Of a DNA stretch of 64,000 nt, positions 37,501 to 52,100 are shown in pieces. The first letter of the stretch is position 1, and each line of letters opens with the position of its first letter. The notes under the pieces are model-generated. The model had not been told where the DNA came from and searched no databases. It was given only the letters and a program-made list of their open reading frames with translations. A program made the translations under genes and the position numbers. The stretch is from Endocalyx cinctus (taxonomy: Eukaryota; Ascomycota; Sordariomycetes; Amphisphaeriales; Apiosporaceae): contig BCKC01000001.1 of NCBI GenBank assembly GCA_001600455.1, positions 6,102,441-6,166,440 on the forward strand, in the 5' to 3' direction.

Positions 37501-37926
37501 GTGCTAGCGTCCCGCCTCCCAATCCCCCCCTTTTGGGCATCGCTTTCGAGGGTACATGCGTCGGACTTTCAACAATACAACTCTTGCCATGTTGCCTCAC
37601 TCTCTGGACGTCCCGGCAAGATAGCGCCAACGGGGACCGGCTAGTCGCACGCGAAGTTGAAGACTAGCAACCTTATATGCCATATATGCTCGTGCGAACT
37701 AGCCTGGCGACTTTAGATTTGTTAATCTAGCCAGCTCCGCAAACATAGGCGACAGCTCGTATATCTTGCCTTCCTCCCCCCCTCCTCTACTCTCAAAGAG
37801 TCAAAGAGTAGGTGTAATACCACAGGTCCTGCCATATTCGACGTCTCAAGTTCTTGCCACTTCTTTTTTCTTTTCTGTTTCTTTTTTTTTTGTTCCCCCA
37901 TTCCCGCTTTCGAACATCACTGCTCG
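34567..37926. other. Intergenic region downstream of YME1
   Basis: About 3.4 kb, A/T-rich, with a (TA)8 run at 34806-34821, an A18 run near 36094-36111, and many T- or A-tracts. ORFs at 35208-35555, 36131-36516, 36788-37250 and 37146-37630 overlap on both strands and are built from homopolymers. I see no supported gene or RNA. Confidence 0.5.
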
Positions 37927-38136
37927 TTACAGGACTGCAGGTGTACCGTGGTACATAAAACCAGACGCGTGGCTCGAACCCTGGACAACGAAGCGAGAAG
38001 GACGAATTCCTCGGAATTCGAATGAACCTTTGTCGTTGTCACCAGCAAGGAGTGCGCTGAGTTTCGCACCAGCCAACTCGAGCGAATAGAACAGGTCCAC
38101 GGCCTCCAGGAGCAGAATTTCTTCTGCGGCAACCAT
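37927..38136 (-). CDS. Possible small protein (69 aa), unrecognised
   Basis: A minus-strand frame from ATG (38136) to TAA. I do not recognise it. The peptide has balanced composition (AAEEILLLEAVDLFYSLELA, KLSALLAGDNDKGSFEFRGI, SRFVVQG, GFMYHGTPAVL), an amphipathic N-terminal helix, and third positions rich in C, T and G, in contrast to the A/T-rich flanks. The final CCTGTAACG could instead be a splice donor, which would make this the first exon of a longer gene whose remainder I could not find. Overlapping frames on both strands in this better-composition patch weaken the case. Confidence 0.25.
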   Translation of the reverse strand: MVAAEEILLLEAVDLFYSLELAGAKLSALLAGDNDKGSFEFRGIRPSRFVVQGSSHASGFMYHGTPAVL

Positions 38137-38858
38137 TCAAACTTTTGAATGCACAATCAATTGACCTGAACTTTTTTTTTTTGTCTCGGCCGGGAGAGCC
38201 GGTGAATCCTGTTCAACACTTAATGGCGTTCATCACTGTGGCGGCCGATACCTAAAGGCCGTCCGGAGGGGGGAAAAGCACAAAAAGACATTTGCAAATC
38301 TCGGTTCCAAAAGAGATAAGTCTCAAAAGTATTTCGCATTGCCGCCATGATATCAAATGATTAAAAACTGCTCAGATGCTAGACACACGCTGAATTGATA
38401 CATAGTTTTTCCCTATGGGAGGTTTTTTTTGTTTTTTTTTTCCGAGTGGTATATCCTCCGCGACGTATTACCAAGAAAAAGAAGTATGTGTGTATATATG
38501 TATATGTGAAGGGATTAATAACAAAACAATAAACAAGAAGGTAGAACTTTTTTTTTTAAACGTGGACCGGGACCTTATTAATACATTGAAAACAGGAAGA
38601 AGAAAAAAATTCCACTTTCGCGAACGAAGAGGAGTCATTATTATATCATGCGGATGATTTTATTCCATCACTGGAATGATTATACAAGTTTGCTGCCCAG
38701 AACTCCTATACACCCCAACCGAAGGCAGATATGGAGAACGGTAAAAACACCCAAAAAAAAGAAAAAGAAAATGACGAAGCCAACCCAATGGATGAAATGC
38801 GAGACGTAAGCGCGGCGTGAGTGGTCGTGGCATAAGAAGTCTAAGAAAAGGCGTACAA
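38137..38858. other. Intergenic, 3' flank of the C2H2 transcription factor
   Basis: About 0.7 kb between the possible small ORF and the stop codon of the transcription-factor gene. It has T and A runs and no supported gene. Confidence 0.45.
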
Positions 38859-40380
<1,522 letters not shown>

Positions 40381-43300
40381 TTTATTGGTTCTGTTTAACA
40401 GAAGATCAAAGCACCTAGGCGCACTTTTTATAAAATGCAAGATGCGATGGTAGTACTTTATAGAATCCTGGCTTGTAAAAAGGCCAGAGAATAACCAACC
40501 AGGTACGCAGGGCTGGATCAAATTAAGCCGTTGCGTGTTTGTTGATATTGGTATGGTGTTAGTCTATGGACAATGCAGGGATCAGGTCGAGTTGATGGTG
40601 TAGATGGGTTCGGATCGCGGATCTAGACTCAATGCAACCGTAAACCTCTTATGCGTTTCTGACGGTCGATCCGGGAACTCTTTTTTTCAAGACCGGTTTC
40701 CAGTATTCCAACGCGTATCTTTCGCCAAGCAGGTTTCATGCGAGACCGGAAAACGAGAAACACAAGAATGTGAAGAAAAAAAAAAAGAGAAGATAACAAG
40801 CGACGGAATCCTGATGGGAGGGGTCAGGAATACCAGGTCTTTTTCCGAAATCCCACCACGTCGAGATGGATTACGGAATGCAGAATTTAAGATGGACTTA
40901 TAAGCGCTAACGCCGGACTTCACAACAAGACTATGGGAAGACATTGTCAGCCTTTATCAAGATTCAAACTAAGGGGCGAGAAGTGGCGGAGAGGTACGTG
41001 CAAGGCAATGCTTGTGATGCCTACTTACAGGAATATAATGTGAACTAAACAAATTTAGCAGGCTGACTTGACTGTACAATAATCTGTGATGATTAATGTA
41101 CGTATAATTCGAAATAGAGTTAAGTCAAAGTCATGAAACAAATTTGACAAATGACAACGAGACTAGTAAGTAGGGAAAGTGTGTATATATGTAGAAGTGT
41201 GTTGAGTGTTGAGTACTTTGTGTAAGCCAGAGGGAGACTAGTTAGTTGTCTCGAAGTTAGTAGTCGAATTCACCACCTCTATTGGCTAACGAATGTTGAG
41301 TAGTACAAAGTCTAAGGGGAATGGGCATATATATAAATATATGAAAATATGAAGTATTCGATCCGATCCGTCATATGATGGCCTAGAACTCTAAGCACGC
41401 ACAGATCTTATCTTGCACAGGAATGAAAAGCGTGGGTATTATCCAGAAAGAGGCGAGTGGTGATGATTTAGTCGAACGTCCTTTGGAGCTTCTTAAGTTG
41501 CAAAGATCTTTAACTATTGTGTACGTCCTAGGACTTCCGGTTGGCGGCTTGGGAAAAATCGATAGTATGGAGATATTACGAGACTATTCGAGAGGAAATG
41601 GTTATCCTTGGGGAGGGTTAGGCGTTGGTTGACGGGATGACCCAAAGAAGCCGTGGTTTGGTGATCTTGACGCGAAGTTCAAGTGTATGTTGAAGGGCTC
41701 GAGCAGAAGAAAACCGTCGACCTCGAAGTCGGAACAACAGCTCTAGGATAACTGGTAGAATAGGATACCAACGAAGACATTCCAATGGTGGCGTAACCTG
41801 AGGTTAAGTATATCCCGGATGTGAAATTATGACAGTTGCGTGTCAGGGTCGCTGGAGCCGGTGCCAGGGGATGGGGGGGGGGGGCCCATTCAAGGGTATG
41901 GACTGTTATAGCAAGAAGGGGTTTAGGAATAAGGTCAAGGTTGGCAGGGCCAATGGGTCCTGGAATGTTGCCCCGAATTGGAATCGCAAGTCCTCTTTCT
42001 TAGTACCTGAGCGTGGGATGCGGGTATCCTTCTGAAAGTAGTAAAGAGAGGAAATGGCAGAAAAAAAAAAAAAAACTGGACTCTACTACTGAAGAAAATA
42101 AGAGAGGCTCGAGCACTCACAGATTGCGGTATGGATCTCTTTGCTACATACGTTGATGCAATCGGCAAAGTCCCACTATACGACTTAGTCTGCGAAGCCC
42201 TGCGGCGATCTTCTTTCCAGACCCTAATACTGAAGTCGAAAATTGAAGTGGATAAGAGGGTTATTCATGAATACCCAATGCTTCGAGACGACGAAGATGT
42301 ATAGACACGGGTGGTGATAATGCCCTGTAAAAAAATATGTATATATATACCTTAGTATATATATATATATATAAAGATGTACCCACAGCAGCTAATGTTG
42401 TTATACGGTGACCGGCTTAACTGCGCTCGCTATTAAGGAGAACGAGGTACCTATCTAAATTCGAAATAATAAAAACAATTGAAAATTCATGCCTGTTTAG
42501 GTTTACTCATAAAACCCATCCAGGAGGAAGGAGATAGCCGAAAATTAACTAGACTTAAAAAATAATGCAGAAGTTGGCGAGAAAGAGTAGAATAGGCAGT
42601 CGATACCTGAGATGGATCGTGTAAAAATAAAACTGCTGTAAATTGCTTAATGCTAAATGGAATCAATAGGTTAGGGGAGAGGAATATCAGAATCCCCAAA
42701 CACAATAAAATAATAATACTAAAAAATGAAATAAAATAACGATGCTAGAAATTATTTTACGGTAACTGGCGTTCGTGAGACTCAAATATGAGAATAATGC
42801 CAGGGCGGGAAAGGTTGTGGTAGTAACGGCATCATGTACGTTATGGAGAGAAGTGTGTATAGCGTAGTAGTATGTTTTATGGGACACATGGAGTATGCCG
42901 TAGGGAAAAGGGAACTCTCTCACAGACATACATACTCTATCTCTCTCTATCTCTCTAACCAGAAGAAAAAAAAACTACTCGAAAATGAGACCCTGATGAC
43001 GATACTAGGAGAGAGGGTACGTAGCTTTCTCGTGCTCCCCCGGCTCATGTCGAGGTCGGTTATTGTTTTGAATGCTACCTCACCTTAAACAGATAACTTA
43101 GAGGGTCACGACACTAGTCTTGGTTCAGAACAGGGGGTGGATTAGTGCATGGGGAGTATCTATGATATGCTCACTATGGATACATACTATGTATACTTGT
43201 ATGTATATGTATACCCTAGGTAGGTATGGATATGTATACATGGTAAAGTATCGTACAGTATAATGTTATAGTGCAGTGTACATCACATCAGTCAAAGTTA

Positions 43301-46150
43301 TGGAGTTGTCATATATTATAAGTATAATAATAATAGGGTGATCCGGGTTCCATAGTTTCCATAGTTTTTTAATATGTATGTAGCGGCCCACAAAGATAGT
43401 TCTACACTACACTTACATGACACTGCGCTCAAGAACAAGGAAAAAANAAAAAAAAAAAAAAAAAGGAAAAAGAAGATGTCGAAGATATTAGGGAATAGTG
43501 GTGACGGGGATGGTGAAAACGGCAAGACATGGATTATTTGCTAGGATTAAGGAATAGACTAATGCATGTTTTTTTTTTGCTGTGTACTTGGTAGTGTATA
43601 TGTATACAATTTGTATGTACACTACGCTAACTCTGAATACCTACAGTGCAATACAGTTCTGTAAATAATATTTAGTATGTATTATACTATCCTATACTAT
43701 ACTATATATGTACTGTATATTCAGTACCTATACATACATTAGGTATATACAGCTCATTAAATATGCAGGTATGTATACTATACGTTAAGTATACAGGTAT
43801 ATCCTATGGTATATACCTTGACATGGGGTAAAAGAATTAATCCTAGCTACAGCAAACAGCATGCCTAACTAGCACACCCTTTTTCATTTCTAAAGTAGAC
43901 CAGGCCTAACTCGGTAGCATCATCGCCTATTTAGGGACCCGCTTAGGGTATCTACTCGTACCTATATGTGCTATAATATAAACTAAGGACTGCGTAAAGT
44001 GCTTTACCCGTGTCCCATTACGGTTCAAAATGTCTCCTCATCAAATACTCATTACAGCCGAGCGTACTACCCTACATCTATCTATTCTATCTCATGTCCC
44101 TGTACATGCATGTTTATCTCAAAAAGAAACAAGAAATATATCTCTGCGAAATAAAATCCTGTCACACTTGATGAGAAAAGAGAGAGGGTTAGAAAAAAAA
44201 AACGGTATGTTAGTTAACCTGACCTGAAGAGATAGATCTCTACACGCATGCATCGGCTCACTTGCCGTGTCTACACCATCAAGTGGTTGATGTCAATAAT
44301 GTGTGGCGCGCTTATTAGTACCGTTGGGGCTTTGTGATACTTTGATACGTATATTCTTTCTTTCATCGTTTATTTCTTTCTTGCTTAGTTATCCGGCTCG
44401 CCGCCGCTAAACGTTTGAAAACATCTACATATAGAATAAAACAAAATGTAACATACCACAAATAAAAGGATCGTCAGCTAGTGATGAGAAAGCCGAAGTT
44501 CGAAACATTCAACCCTGGGATGACGAAGCTTGCATACTCCAGTTATGACAGGTAAACACATAACAAAGAAAAAAAAAAACTTATTCACCGTTCTCGATAA
44601 ACTTCATTGACCTTTAACGGGTGGGGTGTACGGTACCTGCTTTTACATTCGGGGATTATAGCACGAGGGAAATCTTGATCATTTTCTTACGACTATACTA
44701 CATACGTTATAAATGTGAGACATTCCTTTTACAGATGTCGGTCGTCTTCTACCTCTGCTTGCAGGCGGCAAAGAAAAAAAAAGTGCAGCCAGAATATGCA
44801 CGTCCTGTGGGGAGCAAGAGGGGAGTACCGTGATTTAACTCGCTCTGTATACACAACGTAGTATATAAACGCACCGGGATGGGGTCACTGACATGCAATT
44901 GATCATACAACACACATAGTACCTTGATTTTTTCTTGTCTTATTTTTCGTCTTAATACAGCTACTTATTCTTCTCTAGGCACGTAGAACCTTCCTAGAGG
45001 GTGACATGTGGAGTTTCGAAACAAGATCCGCGAGAAAATCAGAACAAGACGAACGATATTAGACGATAAAACAAAAATTCGTCATGATTCCGTACCTGAT
45101 GTTTTATTGTTATTATTATTGTGCTCTACTTTCGTGATGGGATTTTCATGGTGTAGTCATCACGATGGGTTGGTGACGGTGTAATATATCAATACATGTC
45201 GTTAAGCTACGATCTACTTTCTCGTTATGTGATAGTGAACCCTTTACGAGACTAATTTGGTTCGACCTTGCCTCCCCGCCTCGCATGGTCAAGGGGAGGA
45301 GGGAAAAAAAAGATCTAGTCTAAGACATACGTGGTAAAAAAAAAAAAAAGTCTCCTTCCCCCCCCAAATCTACATAGTACAATAAGTACACCGAATTGAC
45401 CGAGTTAGATCCTCGCCCAGATCCTCGTTGAAGGGGTGGTGTTGACTGCTGGATGGCCGGTGCTTCTTAAATAATTCTCAGTAAGGTCCCCCCCGCCAAG
45501 GTGAACATACTTTTTGCCGGCCCTGCGCCTCAATGAAAAGAAGCTTTAACCCACTCCGAGAGATGCATAGTTGATTTAAAATTTGGAAGAAAAAAATTAA
45601 AAATAAAAAACATAGAAAAATAATACGGCCGAATGAACGATCTTATGTCAAGTCTATTAAGAAAAAAAAGGATAACACGAATATAGGGCTTTCACCTAAT
45701 CAAGAGATAATATCTTCGGTGTCGCCTTTTTTCCCGGTAATCACGGCAATACCCAGAACCAGCGAGTCGATAAAACTGGTTTTACTTGTCAATTGATAAA
45801 CGTGGAGATCATAAACTGCAGAACTGTAACTCCCTGAAAAGATGAGGCTCTAGTATGACTTGAGTAAATTAATATAGCCTTCAGTTATTGATCTGATTAG
45901 AGCCATGCTCACCGTTATTAGTCAACTGGAACGGTTGGTGGCAGAAAGGCAAACAACGGAAAACCAAAGAAAANAAAAGAGTAAAGCGCGTTAAAGCAAA
46001 AAAAAAAAAAAAAAATAGTACATACATAATAGTATACACCACGGGACGGGCATCCTCCATCCCGCGTAAGGATTAACCAACTTGAAATCATACATATACA
46101 CGATAGAGAGAAAAAAAAAAAAAAGAAGAAAATCATGTTATGGCACATGG
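40381..46150. other. Gene desert, part 1
   Basis: The first part is the upstream region of the C2H2 factor gene. The rest has ORFs under 90 codons with no domain. It contains a G12 run at 41873-41884, a (TA)9 run at 42356-42373, TATAC/GTATAC-rich DNA at 43170-43270 and 43590-43830, and N characters at 43447 and 45974 inside A-runs. I find no supported gene, RNA or transposon. Confidence 0.5.
42356..42373. repeat. (TA)9 microsatellite
   Basis: An uninterrupted TA run, preceded a few bases earlier by a shorter, interrupted TA run in the same A/T-rich patch. Confidence 0.85.
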
Positions 46151-49100
46151 TAGACTAAAACGAGTAGCAAGCTTCAAGGGAGTGTCCTCCGGATAAGTTT
46201 CCGACGTTCGTTAGTGGCTTGCAAGGTAACTTCGCTCTCATGGATGTTTCAGGGGATGCTTATCACGAACAACTGATTATCTTCTTTCGTCAATCTTTTA
46301 CCGACTTGAAATATGTGATACGACGCTCAAATGTTTTAAAAATCCTTAGTGTAGCAACACTCGCTTACATACAGCTCAGTATCACGGTCAAATGATAGCC
46401 TCACTTTTCTTTTCTTTTTCTGTTATTATATCGTATTATCACGACACGCGTTCTATACGTTATATATACGGTACACTATTAGGACTTTTTATTGCTATCG
46501 TCACGCATTTGATATTACGGCTTTCTGAATGCGATGTTCAATTCATTTTCAACGACACCGTTAATGCACTGTGCCGTATTTCAAGCTACACGTATATTTC
46601 GTATACGCTAATTATTTTCCCCTACCGTCCGCAACTAGTGTTGTACACTATATCAAGATTTCTCTCACACCTTGTCTTGGCTCTTTTTTTTATTTACATT
46701 GTGCCCCGTATCGGAATGGTTCTTCTTATGTTCAAGGTTCATATTTTAGTGTGTAGATATAGTACGTAGTTAACTTTAGTTTCCTCGATAACTTTAACGT
46801 GATCTCAAGCTAAGCGAAGTTCACGGGGGTGTATCCAGCAGTTTAGCTGGATCGACACGTCTACCGGCTCATCTGGCCAAATGGATTAGCGATAGCCAAA
46901 TTTTCGTAACCATCGTATGCGTGGCGCGTCGACTATGGATGCCAAACGCAGGAACGAGAGAAAATTCTCCGTTAACCCTGGCATCTCTAGGAACTACTTA
47001 TCAAAGATTCGAAGAAACATTTCTAAAGAACGGGGGTTTCGTAAGGTGATGTAGTAGTGTATAAAACGTTTGGAAATTGGTGTAAAAATAGTACCGAACG
47101 AACAGATGCGACGTCTGCCTTCTTTTCCATTGGTTTGGATACAGTCTCACATAACAACCCCCCATATCTTTAATTCAGGATTTGCGAAAGCTAGTGTATT
47201 ATCTAACGTAGCAACGGTATTTTGTGTATCGCAACCTAACGCAAGTATTTCCCCTGGTCTGGACTATCGAAGCATAGAGAAATTTCGACCTGAATCTCTA
47301 GCATTCCTTGGTAAAATATTTGCCTCTCTATTATCCCTTTTCTCGAATCTCTCCACCTATGTTTACTACGGAATTGTGACCTGCGCCTGAAAAAAAAAAT
47401 TAAAAAAAAATTCTGCAAAACCCCCCTATATAACAGTATTACTAATAAACCAATTCTTACCGACTCTGCCCACACTCGGTTCTATCCTTGAGGATAGCCA
47501 TACTGTACGCTACTATTTAGCTACCCCGTAACCAATGCTGGTGTATAATATTTACTTTATATAGCGACTACTGCCGGTATCTTCCGCGGATGCCCAATTG
47601 TTCAATAGTTTCTAACCGAATATAAGTAAGCATACTTTAAAGTATGAAAGGTAACGTAGTAAACAGCTGTTATTATGATGAGAGTAAGACTTCCTTCTCC
47701 CGGGATCCTTCCGAGTTCACCGGTCTACATAGTATATGCTAGGAGGTTATATATTGACTGGTAACAAGTTGGAAAAAAAAATGAATTAAAAAATTCTTGG
47801 CGGATTTGCTTCACCCATTGTTAGTTATACCGTACTTAAGCCGGTGACAACTTCGAGTAACGCGTTGCAACGACGTTATAGGTAGCATGTTATATTATAG
47901 GTACTTAGGTGCAGGACAGCAGGGGAGAAGCATATCGTTTATACCGACACCGGAAAAGATTATGAGCTTCCTAATTACCAGGTACAGCAACAACAATTTA
48001 CTCCCTTTGTGAGCTATTTGTTATTTGTTTTTTTTTTCTGTTGTTATTGTTAATGCTATTGTTATTGTTATTGTTGTTATTATTCTTCTAGAATTGATCT
48101 TCGAATAATTAACACTTAATACCTGAATGCTATAATCTAGGTTGATAGGCAAGGAGATTATATGCTTAGCTATTTTATACGCTAGTTATTTATGTGTAAT
48201 GGATTTCACTATACTGAGTATCGGCCAACTTGTGACCCGAGCATATGGGAGACGATCGGTCGGTTAACCTTTTTCAACTCTTTGAATTTACACTAGCATA
48301 GATTTCTTCCAAGCAAATGTCCGGCAAAATCGCTTCGTACGAATCACAAGGTTTCCGGCCAGGAGCTTGCTCCGGCATTAGGATTACCCATACCCAGTTA
48401 GATGGTAGCAAGGGATGGATGATGAATGTAACTCAAAAAAACGATATCCTAATGGGAGAGTAGCTGAGCCAGCCGAGGATAAGCCAGCAAGCATACCTTC
48501 CCCCCTTCCATTCGCCCCCTTTTTTTGTTATTGTTTTTTTCTAGACCCGAGATTTCAGGTGAGGGTAACTGAAAATCTCGCTAGCATGCAAGATGACGAC
48601 TATCACGATTTAAAAGGATAAGAATATAACGCAAACCTGTACTCTGTAAGCATTTGGGCATTTTGTAAAATCATATACTACATGGTACTTTTTTTTTCTA
48701 AGTATTTCTCATTACGAATACACGCACAAAAGGACAGTTTCCTATTTAAGTTTCCATTACGATTATTTTTATCAATTGAGATGGAATAATACGTCGCATC
48801 TCCCCCCTTGACAAGAAACGGCATTTCATACATCATTGAGCCCGGTAAAAGGGTAACCAACTTAATGCTTTCCGAGATGCCCAGGTCTTGTTTCTAACTT
48901 GCCGTGCTGTGGTCCGTCTGCCGCTCGCTTCCCCAGATTTTCTTTTGCCTCCTTCTTACACCCGTCTTGCTTCTCCCAACCTTCGAAATAACGGCAATAA
49001 GTGGATGCAACCAACCTTTTACCGACCCGTTAACACGGAATGCCATCGCCCTATAACTCCGCAGACGTACATGTTGGTATCCGGTTTTTTTATTCTTTTT

Positions 49101-52100
49101 AGCAGCAAGAGCGGCATAGAACGAAACGTTCGAACACCACTACCAGGCATAGATTTAGCTGGTTCTCGAGAAATCTTTGACGATGCATAACGTGTCTGGG
49201 GAAATAAAAAGAACGATGCATTGAACGCATTGGGATATTTATTAGCATGCAAGTCACGATAGATCTTTTCGTCCAAACCTTTCTGCTTCAAGCGTATACC
49301 ACACGGACCTAGTGCCTTTTTCGACGACGAGAGACGGCACGGCACGTGGATAAGACGGGGTAAGGAGAGGACACAGATTTTTTGTACGACGGAGCGGCCC
49401 ACGGGTTCATGACAAGTACGGCACGGCAGAACAAATCAGAATAGTCTAGACGACTACATTTCGAACGGTAACTACTGGTTTAGGGGATTGAAAAAAAAGA
49501 CAGCGATATTCCTTGATTAAATCAACCACTCATTCAACCACAACAAACCCCTGCCCCGCATTTCTTTTTTTTTTTTTCCCTTCTGAACTTCGTTGCCAAG
49601 AAATAAGGTTAGTATAGACAAATTCTTGAATGCATTTTATGTTTTGAGATGCGACAGCGGGAAGAATGGTCGGTCACAAGATTGCATTTATGGAACGAGG
49701 AATAAAAAAGTAACAACACAAAACGCCATCTTTTTTTTTTTATTTCCTAACCCTACCAATTACATCACGTATTCTATGCACATCGTCCTATTCTTTTTCT
49801 TTTTTCTTCTTTTTTTTGTTCTAATGAAGATGCCGCAGTCTCTACAGCGATGAACATTACTAATGCTATACCTTTCTTTCGCAACCGTCAACCAATAGCG
49901 GAATGCGGGGAGACCTACAGATGCAGCAACGGCATAGAGTGTCCAATAATAACGGCAGCGCATTATGCGATAAAAGCTATACTATTCTCATGTGGAGGGA
50001 TCGCCTTTAGCGTCACCTTCATCACCCGTCATTGGCACTCTGAAGGTAGGAAAAAAACACCTCGAGCCCTCTAACGATTCGAACGTGACAAACACGCATA
50101 CATAGTACACAGTACACAGGCAATGCCAACCGCAGCGTATCCCGCGCAACAGGCCCATATGTAATATGAGCAAACAAACTTGATGTGCGAAGTGACATCG
50201 AGCATATGTCTGTGCGTAAAAGGGCGTCCATCACTGCGTCAAGGGTATAACCTAGACCTTTTAGTCTTTTTAGATTTGACATTTGTATCATACCCCTCCT
50301 CCTAACCTAATCTATCTACCTTGATGGTGTCTCCAACACGGATGTCGAATACCCAGACTAGCGTATGTGGGAGTCCGTGAAGATGGAGCATCCCTAAAAA
50401 AGAAATGCAACAAAATCAAAAAAAAAAGAATTCAAGTAATAAGCCGCTATACGGCCAAGGAATAAAACTCATGATACCGCTGCAGTATAAGTGCTTGGCA
50501 GACACACTCAGTTACGTAGAACTCGACCAGAATCAGCAGTTACGGTTACGGATCAATTCAATACCCGCCACAATTGCGGGGTACTTCTCTTCTTTCTCTT
50601 TGTCAACTGTGACAATGATCCCTTTCTGTCCCTTCTTTGTCTCTATCTCTAACGTTCGAGAGCATCTGGTGGAGACGATTGAAAGGCCGTACATCGCAAG
50701 TCCAGAATGCAGGGTAATCGTCTTCTCGAATACACTATGCCGCGAACAGATAATAATCAATCCCTGAATTCTTGGTTGATTGATTAACTGACTACGAACG
50801 GGTGGGAGAAATTTGCCTTACTGATTGAGATTAAACAAAAAACCTTTTCAGTGAAGTGGTCAGTCTGATGCTCCCTTCTCCATCTACGGCATTAGAAAAG
50901 CGTAAGGAATATAACTGACGCAGTCCCACCATCTCCGCCCCTCCCCCCCCTCTCCAAAACAAGGGAATATCTACAACTTCCCGCTCACACTGATTGGTAA
51001 TGTGTGACTACAAAAAAAAAAAAAAAAAAAAGATAAAAGAAAAGAAGAAGAAAAAATGAAATAATAAAAATTAAGTATACTAGGAGCAAACCTATTGTCA
51101 CCTTGTTGACGGTTACTAGCTCATGTCACATGCGGCTTCCCGATATAAGGATGGTAGGACATTCCGATGATACCGAATTATGTAGTAATTATATTTGAAT
51201 ACTCCGTACGAGTATACATATAGAATATAGAATATACATTGATGTGTAATTAATTCCCCTATACTACTACCGTAACCTTCATGGTGAGTGGCGGATGACC
51301 TAGGATATGTACATGTAGATACACCACTAGTCTGTCTATACGAGTATGAATTGAAATAAATGTAGGCGGGGCGAAGGAGTTTGTGCTTGTGAGTTTGCTT
51401 ACACTTTGTGTACTTGTAGATATACGGAGAGTTCTGTATACATAGTATAAAGTACACATACTACTAATATAACCTGTCAGGTCTTATTAAACCCCGTTTT
51501 ATAAGGATCCATAGGGCTGATTAGAGATTATACTAAGAGAAAAATGTGATGAACTCTTTTAGTTTCGTAGTTTGTTTTAAGATGAAAAAAAATAAAATGT
51601 GATAGAAGAGAAGTAGATACTAGTATAAATTATAATAAGAAAAGAGTACAAGTATAAAATTTCCTAACCCCGCATTTCTCTCTTTTCAGTAAAGATCGAT
51701 AGATAAAACTCCTAAATTCCTAAACCCCCTCCAGAAAAGAGTAGGGATATGCTACTCTCTCCGATACGTACCCTTACCGGATTCGTATGCCTCGACCAAT
51801 CATCCTTTTTTTCCAATCTTATTTTCAGCTGTGTTTTACACCGCTCTGAGACATTCATGTAGACTAATCTATACTTACATAGTATACTACTCAGTCAGTA
51901 TGTATACAGCATACATAGTATCAGTATAAATGTACAGAGTATATACAATCAGTATCACTACACTACTATGTACACAATAGAGAAATTCTTGAGTATTATG
52001 AATACCCCGCAGGTTCACCCCTTGTTGCATATTGTAACCTAACCTGCAGGTACTCCGTACTTGTAAGCATTGCATTTTGTCTACCTAGTATGGATACTAA

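Noticed and set aside
37970..37990. GGCTCGAACCC resembling a tRNA B-box/T-loop
   Set aside because: On neither strand can a T-arm, anticodon arm and acceptor stem be folded around it; it lies within a possible short coding frame.
46392..46769. 125-codon hydrophobic ORF that could look like a multi-pass membrane protein
   Set aside because: Hydrophobicity follows from T-rich DNA (Phe, Leu, Ile, Tyr codons). There is no charge pattern, no domain and no upstream promoter context.
47830..47860. CCGTACTTAAGCC word similar to part of a fungal 5S rRNA
   Set aside because: Only 13 bases match; the flanking sequence lacks the rest of the 5S gene, so chance is the better explanation.
49019..49402. 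127-codon minus-strand ORF in the desert
   Set aside because: It has average amino-acid composition but no family, no splice continuation, and overlapping frames on the other strand.
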